A stretch of 6,209 bases of DNA from NCBI GenBank assembly GCA_964226685.1, contig CAXQRU010000158.1:1-6209 (forward strand), in the 5' to 3' direction. Positions 1 to 5,415 of this stretch are shown in pieces. Below the pieces are notes generated by a model. The model saw only the letters and a program-made list of their open reading frames with translations, was not told the origin of the DNA and did no database searches. Each line of letters opens with the position of its first letter. Positions within the stretch are counted from its first letter, which is position 1. Both the position numbers and the translations under genes were made by a program. This DNA comes from CAXQRU01 sp964226685 (GTDB lineage Bacteria > Pseudomonadota > Gammaproteobacteria > Pseudomonadales > Cellvibrionaceae).

Positions 1-2
1 CT

Positions 3-134
3 TATCTATTTTGGGCTTATTATAGCGGAAAGATGTATCAGGATATTAAACGCGTCAAGTTGATTTTTTATGAGGCAAGCGGCGCCATTAAAGCCATTTG
101 CCTTCTAAATTTCGAGGGATTGAGAAAGAGTTAA
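3..134 (+). CDS. Possible 3' end of an unknown gene, cut by the window edge
   Basis: One + strand frame is open from the first complete codon to a TAA at 132-134, giving about 43 residues that end in NFEGLRKS. The other two + frames stop early, at 61-63 and 22-24. The translation has a mixed, protein-like composition (YLFWAYYSGKMYQDIKRVKL near the edge), but I do not recognise a family and no start is visible. The main support is context: the stop falls inside a palindrome that also holds the stop of the converging argF, as expected for two convergent genes sharing a terminator. An open run of 43 codons can occur by chance (roughly one in eight per frame by my estimate), so this call is weak. 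Confidence 0.35.
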   Translation, partial: YLFWAYYSGKMYQDIKRVKLIFYEASGAIKAICLLNFEGLRKS

Positions 135-156
135 GGAACCATATAAGGTTCCTTAA
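131..156. terminator. Candidate shared terminator hairpin between convergent genes
   Basis: A perfect inverted repeat has arms TTAAGGAACC (131-140) and GGTTCCTTAA (147-156) around a 6-nt loop. The argF stop codon (155-153, - strand) is in one arm and the TAA of the possible + strand gene (132-134) is in the other. Read on the - strand, the stem is followed by CTCTTTCTC, a pyrimidine-rich but broken T tract. Read on the + strand there is no T tract. It is therefore a plausible weak terminator for argDF and may work in both directions. Confidence 0.5.
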
Positions 157-1058
157 ATGGCGCCCAATAAAAATTCCATCAGCGCTTTTTGTGCATGTAG
201 GCGGTTTTCAGCTTCATCCCATACAACAGAGTAACTAGAGTCAAGGAGCGTGTCGCTGATCTCCATGCCGCGATAGGCTGGCAGGCAGTGCATAAAGACG
301 GCATCGGGGTGAGCGGTCTTCATCAGATCTTCGTTGACTTGGTAGTGTTTGAAGGCGTTGATGCGAGCTTGTTTCTCATCTTCTTGCCCCATTGAGGCCC
401 AGGTATCGGTTACAACCCAATCGGCATCCTTGATGGCTTCCTCTACCGAGCTCACCAAAGTGACCCGAGGGTTGTGATCGGTTAGCTCGGCTTTGGGGAG
501 AAAGTTAGGAGGGCAGGCAATGCGCAACTGAAAATCACAAAGATTGGCGGCATTAATATAGGAGTGGCACATATTGTTGCCGTCGCCTACCCAGGCCACC
601 GTTTTGCCTTTTGGGCTGCCTCTGTGCTCAGTATAAGTTTGGATATCAGCTAGCAACTGGCACGGATGAAAATCGTCAGTGAGGGCGTTGATCACCGGAA
701 CACTGGAATAATTGGCGAAAGTGCAGATTTTCTCGTGCTCAAAGGTGCGAATCATCACTAAATCCACCATGCTGGAGATCACTCTGGCGGAGTCATCGAT
801 AGGCTCGCCTCGTCCAAGCTGGGTGTCGTTGGGTGACAAAAACAAGGCGTGACCGCCTAGCTGGGCAATGCCTGCCTCAAAAGAGACTCGGGTGCGAGTT
901 GATGATTTTTCAAAAATCATCGCCAGGGACTTTTGTTCAAGGGTGGAGTGCTTGATACCCTGTTGACGCTCTTGTTTGAGTTGCATTGCTCTATTGATAA
1001 TCAGATCCAGCTCGGTGGCAGAAATATCATTGAGTGTAAGAAAGTGGCGAATAGTCAT
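153..1058 (-). CDS. argF: Ornithine carbamoyltransferase (anabolic)
   Basis: ArgF transfers the carbamoyl group of carbamoyl phosphate to ornithine, making citrulline, in the cytoplasmic arginine pathway. The 301-residue length is normal for the family. All expected motifs are visible: the carbamoyl-phosphate loop SSTRTR (52-57), HPCQLLAD (131-138), the ornithine-binding DTWASMG (218-224) and the catalytic-cysteine motif HCLP (257-260), followed by AYRG as in Pseudomonas-type enzymes. The ATG start gives the usual family N-terminus (MTIRHFLTL). The gene lies 11 nt after the argD stop, and the gap TTGACTCGCTT has no good Shine-Dalgarno sequence, so translation is probably coupled to argD. Anabolic rather than catabolic function is inferred from the pairing with argD and the absence of arcA or arcC. 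The stop codon sits inside a palindrome that may terminate the operon. Confidence 0.96.
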   Translation of the reverse strand: MTIRHFLTLNDISATELDLIINRAMQLKQERQQGIKHSTLEQKSLAMIFEKSSTRTRVSFEAGIAQLGGHALFLSPNDTQLGRGEPIDDSARVISSMVDLVMIRTFEHEKICTFANYSSVPVINALTDDFHPCQLLADIQTYTEHRGSPKGKTVAWVGDGNNMCHSYINAANLCDFQLRIACPPNFLPKAELTDHNPRVTLVSSVEEAIKDADWVVTDTWASMGQEDEKQARINAFKHYQVNEDLMKTAHPDAVFMHCLPAYRGMEISDTLLDSSYSVVWDEAENRLHAQKALMEFLLGAI

Positions 1059-1069
1059 AAGCGAGTCAA

Positions 1070-2221
1070 CTATTGAATGATTGAGGCAAGTAATGTGGTC
1101 GCGGTATCGATCTGCTCTTTGCTAATGATCAATGGCGGTAAAAGTCGAATCACATTTCCAGCGGTAACATTGATCAAAAGCCCAGCTTCGCTAGCCTCTT
1201 TGACCTTTTCGGGGCAGTCATGATCCAGAGAGATACCAATCATTAAGCCTTGGTGTCTGATGTTGGTCACGGACTTTTTGTCAGACAGTGCATGTCGCAG
1301 CGTTTGATAAAAATATTCTCCCATCTTCTGAGCTTGCTCACATAAAGCTTGTTCATCAATGGTGTTCATAACCGCTAGAGCCGCCGCGCAAGCAACTGGG
1401 TTGCCGCCATAGGTGGAGCCGTGATTGCCCGGTTGAAGTACCTCGGCCGCTTTGCCTTTGGCAAGGCATGCGCCAATGGGTAAGCCATTGCCTAGCCCCT
1501 TGGCGGTGGTTAATACGTCGGGGAAAAAGTCGTATTGTTGAAAGGCAAAATAGTGCCCAGTACGGCCATTTCCCGTTTGTATTTCATCTAACATCAGCAA
1601 CCATTCTTGTTGTATGCACAGAGTGCGTAATGCCGGTAGATAATTTGGGTCGGGAATTTGGATGCCGCCTTCGCCCTGAACCGGCTCAACCAAGATGGCC
1701 ACAATATTGGGATTGCCTTTGAGTTGCTGTACAGCCTCCAAATCATTGTAGGGAACCTCAATGAAGCCCTCTACCAAAGGCGCAAAGCCCTTTTTGACTT
1801 TTTGGTTGCCAGTTGCCGATAGTGTAGCCAAGGTTCGACCATGAAAACTATTGGTCATGGTGATGATTGTTGGTCGGTCGATGCCTTTATCGTTGCCATA
1901 TTTTCTAGCGATCTTGATGGCGGCCTCGTTGGCTTCAGCTCCTGAGTTGCTGAAAAATACCTTATCCATTCCGCTCAGTTTTTGCAGGCGCGCGGCCGCT
2001 TGCTGTTGCGGTTGAATGTTATAGAGGTTGGAGACATGCATCAGAGTTTGGCTTTGATGGGCGATGGCATCAGTAACGGCTGGGTGACAGTGCCCCAGAC
2101 CGCAAACAGCGATACCCGATAAAATGTCTAGGTAGCGTTTGCCTTGGTCGTCCCAGACATAGCAGCCTTCACCCTTTACTAGGGTTAGGGCGCGTTGACC
2201 ATACGTGTTCATTAAAGGCAT
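1070..2221 (-). CDS. argD: Acetylornithine aminotransferase (PLP-dependent, class III)
   Basis: ArgD converts N-acetylglutamate semialdehyde to N-acetylornithine with glutamate as amino donor. In many proteobacteria it also serves lysine synthesis as succinyl-diaminopimelate aminotransferase. Motifs, numbered from the ATG at 2221 (383 residues): SGAEANEAAIKIAR (93-106), FHGRT (126-130), EPVQGEGG (179-186), LDEIQTGNGRTG (211-222), the PLP lysine in TAKGLGNG (K241) and GSTYGGNP (268-275). I chose the ATG at 2221 because it gives MPLMNTYG, the usual start of this subfamily. An upstream in-frame TTG at 2236 would add MSEIT, but it touches the T tract of a terminator and lacks a Shine-Dalgarno. 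The ribosome site for 2221 is also weak (GAG 10 nt upstream). It is the first gene of argD-argF, and an intrinsic terminator in its leader suggests transcriptional control. Confidence 0.95.
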   Translation of the reverse strand: MPLMNTYGQRALTLVKGEGCYVWDDQGKRYLDILSGIAVCGLGHCHPAVTDAIAHQSQTLMHVSNLYNIQPQQQAAARLQKLSGMDKVFFSNSGAEANEAAIKIARKYGNDKGIDRPTIITMTNSFHGRTLATLSATGNQKVKKGFAPLVEGFIEVPYNDLEAVQQLKGNPNIVAILVEPVQGEGGIQIPDPNYLPALRTLCIQQEWLLMLDEIQTGNGRTGHYFAFQQYDFFPDVLTTAKGLGNGLPIGACLAKGKAAEVLQPGNHGSTYGGNPVACAAALAVMNTIDEQALCEQAQKMGEYFYQTLRHALSDKKSVTNIRHQGLMIGISLDHDCPEKVKEASEAGLLINVTAGNVIRLLPPLIISKEQIDTATTLLASIIQ

Positions 2222-2236
2222 AGTGATTTCGCTCAA

Positions 2237-2260
2237 TAAAAAAAGGCAGCCAAGGCTGCC
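2237..2260 (-). terminator. Intrinsic terminator just upstream of argD
   Basis: Read on the - strand, the sequence is GGCAGC, tetraloop CTTG, GCTGCC, then seven T residues. The stem is perfect and GC-rich, and cUUGg loops are known to be unusually stable. The T tract is on the - strand only, so the element acts on leftward transcripts. It ends about 15 nt before the argD ATG and lies inside the presumed argD leader. It must therefore either attenuate argDF or end a separate short transcript. Confidence 0.8.
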
Positions 2261-2277
2261 GATACAAAACTTTAAAT

Positions 2278-2302
2278 GCAGACTTCCAAAGCCGAAGACT
2301 GC
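2278..2302 (-). repeat. Leader hairpin in the argD upstream region
   Basis: Arms 2278-2286 (GCAGACTTC) and 2294-2302 (GAAGACTGC) form eight base pairs with one central mismatch around a 7-nt loop. In the - strand RNA this hairpin would lie 17 nt before the terminator stem. There is no T tract after it on either strand, so it is not a terminator itself. It could be part of a leader regulatory structure or simply a DNA-level inverted repeat. Confidence 0.45.
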
Positions 2303-2314
2303 TCGTCAAACCCT

Positions 2315-2329
2315 AATCATATAATGATT
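2315..2329. promoter_or_regulatory. Palindrome covering a perfect TATAAT; possible operator and grxD -10
   Basis: AATCAT-ATA-ATGATT is a perfect palindrome with 6-bp arms and a 3-bp centre. On the + strand it contains TATAAT (2320-2325), a consensus -10 about 80 nt before the grxD GTG, but there is no recognisable -35 at 16-18 bp (GACTGC or neighbours) and no extended TGn. A regulator bound here would block that -10. It does not fit the enteric ARG box. By eye it matches the 19-bp Fur consensus at about 10 positions, which is not convincing. Confidence 0.4.
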
Positions 2330-2339
2330 TTGCGCCTTT

Positions 2340-2349
2340 GCCTATAGGC
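2340..2349. repeat. 10-bp perfect palindrome GCCTATAGGC
   Basis: This short perfect palindrome lies at the predicted start of the leftward argD transcript and between the two divergent genes. It could be an operator half or chance; no family match is claimed. Confidence 0.25.
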
Positions 2350-2357
2350 CTTGGGGA

Positions 2358-2387
2358 ATTATTAAAGTATGATATTGGCGTTATCAA
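2358..2387 (-). promoter_or_regulatory. Candidate sigma-70 promoter for argD-argF
   Basis: On the - strand TTGATA (2387-2382, five of six to the -35 consensus) is followed after 18 bp by AATAAT (2363-2358, five of six to the -10). Transcription would begin near 2351 and run leftward through the structured leader into argD. It is the best - strand promoter match I found in the gap. It lies within the N-terminal extension that grxD would have if it began at 2369, which favours the shorter grxD start. Confidence 0.5.
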
Positions 2388-2395
2388 CTAGTAAT

Positions 2396-2400
2396 AAAGG
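2396..2400 (+). promoter_or_regulatory. Ribosome binding site deciding the grxD GTG start
   Basis: AAAGG lies 7 nt before GTG at 2408, a good spacing. The competing ATG at 2369 has only GGGGAA about 10 nt upstream and would add 13 residues with no counterpart in Grx4 proteins. Confidence 0.6.
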
Positions 2401-2407
2401 TATTTTT

Positions 2408-2731
2408 GTGGATATTATCGAGACAATTAAGCAACAAATCGAAGACAATCCCGTTATTCTCTATATGAAAGGTACGCCCGAGGCGCCTCAATGTGGCTTT
2501 TCCATGAGAACCGCTCAGGCTGTGATGGCGTGCGGGAAGCGATTTGCCTTTGTGGATGTGCTGAGTAACCCCGATATTCGTGCAAATCTGCCCAAATACG
2601 CCAATTGGCCCACGTTTCCACAGCTTTGGGTAAATGGTGAGTTAGTGGGTGGCTGTGATATTGTCACTGATATGCACGACAAAGGCGAGTTAAAACCCCT
2701 GATCGACGCAGCGGTTCCTGCTGAGGGTTAG
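2408..2731 (+). CDS. grxD: Monothiol glutaredoxin Grx4 (CGFS type)
   Basis: Grx4 is a cytoplasmic glutaredoxin that binds a 2Fe-2S cluster with glutathione and carries or delivers Fe-S clusters, often with BolA proteins. From the GTG start the protein has 107 residues. It shows the usual N-terminal IETIKQQIEDNPVILYMKG, the active-site CGFS (29-32) and the glutathione-binding block ANWPTFPQLWVNGELVGGCD, all very close to E. coli GrxD. I chose GTG at 2408 over ATG at 2369 because it has a spaced AAAGG and starts where family members do. The 13 extra residues (MILALSTSNKGIF) look unrelated, and the argD promoter overlaps them. It is the first gene of a five-gene rightward run, and its TAG stop touches the ATG of the next gene with no gap. 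Confidence 0.95.
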   Translation: MDIIETIKQQIEDNPVILYMKGTPEAPQCGFSMRTAQAVMACGKRFAFVDVLSNPDIRANLPKYANWPTFPQLWVNGELVGGCDIVTDMHDKGELKPLIDAAVPAEG

Positions 2732-3529
2732 ATGTCGCACAAACTGCCTCAACAGCCATTGAGAGTGAGTCTGGTGCAGCCAGATTTAGTCTGGCATCAG
2801 CCAAAGCTTAACCGCGAGCTGCTCTCAAAGTTAATGGATCCTTTGGTTGGATGTACCGATTTGGTGTTGCTACCTGAAATGTTCACCTCCGGGTTTACAG
2901 AGCACCCAGAAAACTTAGCTTCAGACAGCGAAACCATGCCTTGGTTGCTCCAAGAGAGTAGGCGCTTAGGTGCTGCGGTTGCTGGCAGCTTGGCTGTGCC
3001 AGTAGAAGAGGGGTTTGTGAATCGTTTGTTGTTCGTGACCCCAGATGGACATGTGCATCACTACGACAAGGTCCATCTGTTTCGAATGGGCGACGAGCAC
3101 CTTCGTTATCGGCCCGGCAAAAGCCGCGATGTGATTGAATTTCGCGGTTGGCGCCTATTGTTGACGGTTTGTTACGACATTCGTTTTCCCGTTTTTTGTC
3201 GCAACCAAATGGATTATGATGCGCTCATTTGCGTGGCAAATTGGCCCAGCGCTCGTCGTCACCACTGGCGTAGCCTGTTAACTGCCAGGGCAATAGAAAA
3301 TCAAGCCTATGTGCTGGGTGTGAATCGAGTTGGCATTGACGGTCGCGACCTTCATTATTCCGGTGACTCCCTCGCAGTGGACTATAATGGTCAATATATA
3401 ATTGATGGTCCAGCTGAGCCTTGGGTAATGACGGCATCTCTGGATGGTCCAAAATTACAATCTTATCGAGAGTCTTTTCCGGCCTGGAAAGATCGAGACG
3501 GCTTCTCTCTGCATCTTAGCGGATGCTAA
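2732..3529 (+). CDS. yafV: Omega-amidase / nitrilase-superfamily C-N hydrolase (YafV-like)
   Basis: The 265 residues match the nitrilase superfamily and resemble E. coli YafV and mammalian Nit2, omega-amidases that hydrolyse 2-oxoglutaramate to 2-oxoglutarate and ammonia. This is a metabolite-repair step after glutamine transamination. The catalytic triad is visible: E49 in LLPEMFTSGF, K113 in HYDKVHLFRMGDEH and C147 in TVCYDIRFP, with the second glutamate E122. Further YafV-like blocks are VANWPSARRHHW, LLTARAIENQAYV and a C-terminal FPAWKDRDGF. The ATG directly follows the grxD stop, with GAGGG 4 nt upstream inside the end of grxD, so the two are probably translationally coupled. No signal peptide is present, so it is cytoplasmic. 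The exact substrate is inferred from family resemblance; other small omega-amides are possible. Confidence 0.9.
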   Translation: MSHKLPQQPLRVSLVQPDLVWHQPKLNRELLSKLMDPLVGCTDLVLLPEMFTSGFTEHPENLASDSETMPWLLQESRRLGAAVAGSLAVPVEEGFVNRLLFVTPDGHVHHYDKVHLFRMGDEHLRYRPGKSRDVIEFRGWRLLLTVCYDIRFPVFCRNQMDYDALICVANWPSARRHHWRSLLTARAIENQAYVLGVNRVGIDGRDLHYSGDSLAVDYNGQYIIDGPAEPWVMTASLDGPKLQSYRESFPAWKDRDGFSLHLSGC

Positions 3530-3547
3530 ATAAAATAGGACGCTAGT

Positions 3548-4249
3548 ATGAAGATGGTGATGCGATGGGCATTATTGGCCGTGGTGGTGCAACTGGCGGC
3601 GTGTCAGCCAGCCCAAATCAATCGTTTTGATCCTTTATCGGATGTGCCATCGAACCCTGTGATTTTGGTTATGCCGCTTGATGTTGAGCTATCTTTGTTG
3701 ACCTCGGCGGGTATTTTAGAGCCCAATGCGCAATGGACGGAAGCGGCCAAGAGCCATATCACCAGTGGCCTTTCAGAGTTCTTTGGTCGCAGAGAGATAA
3801 GCTACCATACTTATCAGACCCCAGAGAATTTACAGGCTGATGATACGGTTTTGCAGCTACAGAAGTTGCACGAAGCGGTGGCGGTGACATCACTGAATCA
3901 TTATTTAGGGGGTGTTGCTTTGCCTCATAAAGTGGGTGCGCCGTTTGATTTAACCCTGGGCGATGAGGTTAAAATTCTCAAAGAAAGCACTGGCGCGGAC
4001 TATGCGCTGTTTATTTTGGTGCGAGACAGCTACTCCAGTGCAGGTCGGGTGGCTATGCAAGTTGCCTTCATGTTGCTAACGGGAGCCGTGGCAGGGGGTG
4101 GTCACCAAGTGGGTTTTGTCTCCTTGGTGGATTTGAATACAGGCGATTTGGTTTGGATAAACTTTTTAAGCCGTGGGGGTGGAGATCTTCGGGAATTAGA
4201 GCCTGCTCAAGAAACCATTAATCAGTTATTGTATCGCTTCCCATGGTGA
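3548..4249 (+). CDS. Outer-membrane lipoprotein with possible CsgG/LpoB-like fold
   Basis: The 233 residues begin with a lipoprotein signal peptide (MKMVMRWALL then AVVVQ) and the lipobox LAAC, predicting lipidation at C19. Residue +2 is Q, not D, so sorting to the outer membrane is expected. The mature part has a strand-like VILVMPLDVELSLL (38-51), a helical stretch, then GADYALFILVRDSY (149-162), a glycine-rich hydrophobic segment (about 167-185) and SLVDLNTGDLVW (192-203). The pattern 'GADY...' followed by 'VDLNTGDLVW' resembles CsgG/LpoB-type periplasmic domains, but I cannot name a family with confidence. Start: ATG at 3548 with TAGGA 7 nt upstream. It follows the amidase by 18 nt with no terminator between, and its last 7 nt overlap the M48 protease gene. 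The function is unknown; a role as partner of the protease is inferred from context only. Confidence 0.85.
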   Translation: MKMVMRWALLAVVVQLAACQPAQINRFDPLSDVPSNPVILVMPLDVELSLLTSAGILEPNAQWTEAAKSHITSGLSEFFGRREISYHTYQTPENLQADDTVLQLQKLHEAVAVTSLNHYLGGVALPHKVGAPFDLTLGDEVKILKESTGADYALFILVRDSYSSAGRVAMQVAFMLLTGAVAGGGHQVGFVSLVDLNTGDLVWINFLSRGGGDLRELEPAQETINQLLYRFPW

Positions 4250-5415
4250 AGTACTTCCTAAGTTATGTGTTGTTGTGTTGCTGCGCAGTTGTTCAAGCCT
4301 CTGTTTACGACTCGATTGATTCGAACAAGCTGACGCCGACCATTGATATCAATTATCGACCAGACATTAACACCGATGAGGGTGGGTTATGGTATCAAGT
4401 CGATAAAATTGAGCAACAGGTACAAAGCTCGCCCTATCTGATTAGAAGTGAAGACTTCAATGAATACCTTCAGGATATGGTCTGCAGGTTAAGTGCGGAT
4501 TATTGCCCTCATATACGAGTCTATTTGATCGACAATCCTCACTTTAATGCCAGTATGTATCCCAATGGCATGATGCATGTGTGGGCCGGTGTGCTGCTTC
4601 GAGTGTCTAACGAGGATGAATTGGCCGCTGTGTTAGCTCACGAGATCGCTCACTTTCTTCGAACACACCAAATTACACAGTGGCGTAATTTGAAAAATAC
4701 CGCTACGGTGGCCGTGGTCTTGGATGCTGTGATGGGAGCTTTTACGGGTGTTTATGGTTTGGCAACACTAGGCGCTGCGGGCAATATTGCCCAGTTTAGT
4801 CGTTTGCAAGAAGCCGAGGCCGATGTCTATGGTTTGTCTTTGATGAAAGCGGGTGGCTACAATGCTCGCGCGGCTGTTGATTTATGGGAATACATTAATA
4901 AAGAGCGCTCAGAAGATAAATCGAAAGGCTCCTACAGCGCTTTTTTTGCCTCTCACCCTGTTGAAACTAGTCGGGTTGAGGCCTTAGATAAACTGGTTCC
5001 AAAATCTCAAGTGGCGACTAAAGATAGCCGATTAAAGCAACTAGTCAGTGCACATTATGAAAGTTTAATGCGCTCGCATATACAGTTACAAGAATATGAG
5101 CAAACCGCTTTATTGCTCGAGCGGCACCGTCAACTCGGCTACCCCAAACAGTGGATTGCCTATTTTTCTGGTGAATTGCATCGCCTGAGAAATGAAGAGG
5201 GTGCTATCCCCAAGGCTATTGAGGCCTACCAGCAGGCGTTGGAAGTTGAACCCAATATGCCAGAGGCTCTTCGAGAATTGGCTTATATGCATGTAAAAGC
5301 TAATGAGTCGCAGAGAGCGCTGGATTACTTTGTTCGCTACAAACAAGCACGGCCAGAGGCATCAGACATCGCAATGGTTGATTACTATATTAAGCAGTTA
5401 GGGGGTTCGTTATGA
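4243..5415 (+). CDS. Periplasmic M48 zinc metalloprotease with C-terminal TPRs (BepA-like)
   Basis: The protein has 390 residues. A Sec signal peptide (about 1-19, LLCCCAVVQA before SVYD) is followed by an M48 peptidase domain: NASMYPNGMMHVWAGVLLR (102-120), the zinc motif HEIAH (133-137) and the third ligand E190 in SRLQEAEAD. SHP (237-239) with R244 is the usual downstream block, and residues about 304-371 form roughly two TPRs. This order matches BepA-type proteases, which handle misassembled outer-membrane proteins such as LptD. The TPR part is shorter than in E. coli BepA, so I give no symbol. It is probably not a lipoprotein, because the signal cysteines lack a lipobox. C81 and C88 are the only mature cysteines and could form a disulfide. 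The ATG overlaps the previous gene by 7 nt with no Shine-Dalgarno, suggesting coupling; GTG at 4246 is an alternative start. Confidence 0.92.
   Translation: MVKYFLSYVLLCCCAVVQASVYDSIDSNKLTPTIDINYRPDINTDEGGLWYQVDKIEQQVQSSPYLIRSEDFNEYLQDMVCRLSADYCPHIRVYLIDNPHFNASMYPNGMMHVWAGVLLRVSNEDELAAVLAHEIAHFLRTHQITQWRNLKNTATVAVVLDAVMGAFTGVYGLATLGAAGNIAQFSRLQEAEADVYGLSLMKAGGYNARAAVDLWEYINKERSEDKSKGSYSAFFASHPVETSRVEALDKLVPKSQVATKDSRLKQLVSAHYESLMRSHIQLQEYEQTALLLERHRQLGYPKQWIAYFSGELHRLRNEEGAIPKAIEAYQQALEVEPNMPEALRELAYMHVKANESQRALDYFVRYKQARPEASDIAMVDYYIKQLGGSL

Larger units (their letters stand above)
2237..2351 (-). ncRNA. Candidate terminated leader or small RNA ahead of argD
   Basis: A - strand promoter at 2387-2358 would start transcription near 2351, and an intrinsic terminator ends at about 2237, giving a discrete RNA of roughly 115 nt. 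It would contain a hairpin at 2302-2278 and then the terminator stem. This is the form of a transcription attenuator for argDF, but an independent small RNA with argD expressed by read-through fits equally well. No riboswitch class or T-box motif was recognised. The only small ORF seen is a four-codon ATG-ATT-AGG-GTT-TGA (2320-2306) without a good ribosome site. Confidence 0.3.

Noticed and set aside
19..58. - strand TATAAT (24-19) with TTGACG (58-53) near the left edge
   Set aside because: The spacer is 28 bp, far too long for a sigma-70 promoter, and no gene follows within the window.
81..164. 9-bp inverted repeat GGCGCCATT (81-89) and AATGGCGCC (156-164)
   Set aside because: It contains the self-complementary GGCGCC, the arms are 66 bp apart, and it overlaps the argF 3' end and the stronger palindrome; chance or a minor structure is likelier.
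1468..1722. + strand open frame of 84 codons inside argD
   Set aside because: It lies wholly antisense to well-conserved argD motifs and its translation is arginine/proline-rich without a recognisable domain; it is a shadow frame.
2306..2320. Four-codon leader ORF (ATG ATT AGG GTT TGA) on the - strand before argD, with one arginine codon
   Set aside because: Too short for ribosome-stalling attenuation on a run of Arg codons, and the nearest AAAGG is about 14 nt upstream, too far for good initiation.
3225..3452. - strand open frame of 75 codons inside the omega-amidase gene
   Set aside because: Antisense to conserved nitrilase blocks, with no ribosome site and no protein-like pattern.
4243..4302. 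M48 protease as a lipoprotein because of three signal-peptide cysteines
   Set aside because: The cysteines are preceded by L or C, not by a small residue as in a lipobox; a signal peptidase I site at VQA-S is more likely.
5110..5346. - strand open frame of 78 codons inside the TPR part of the M48 gene
   Set aside because: Antisense to clear TPR coding sequence; a shadow frame.
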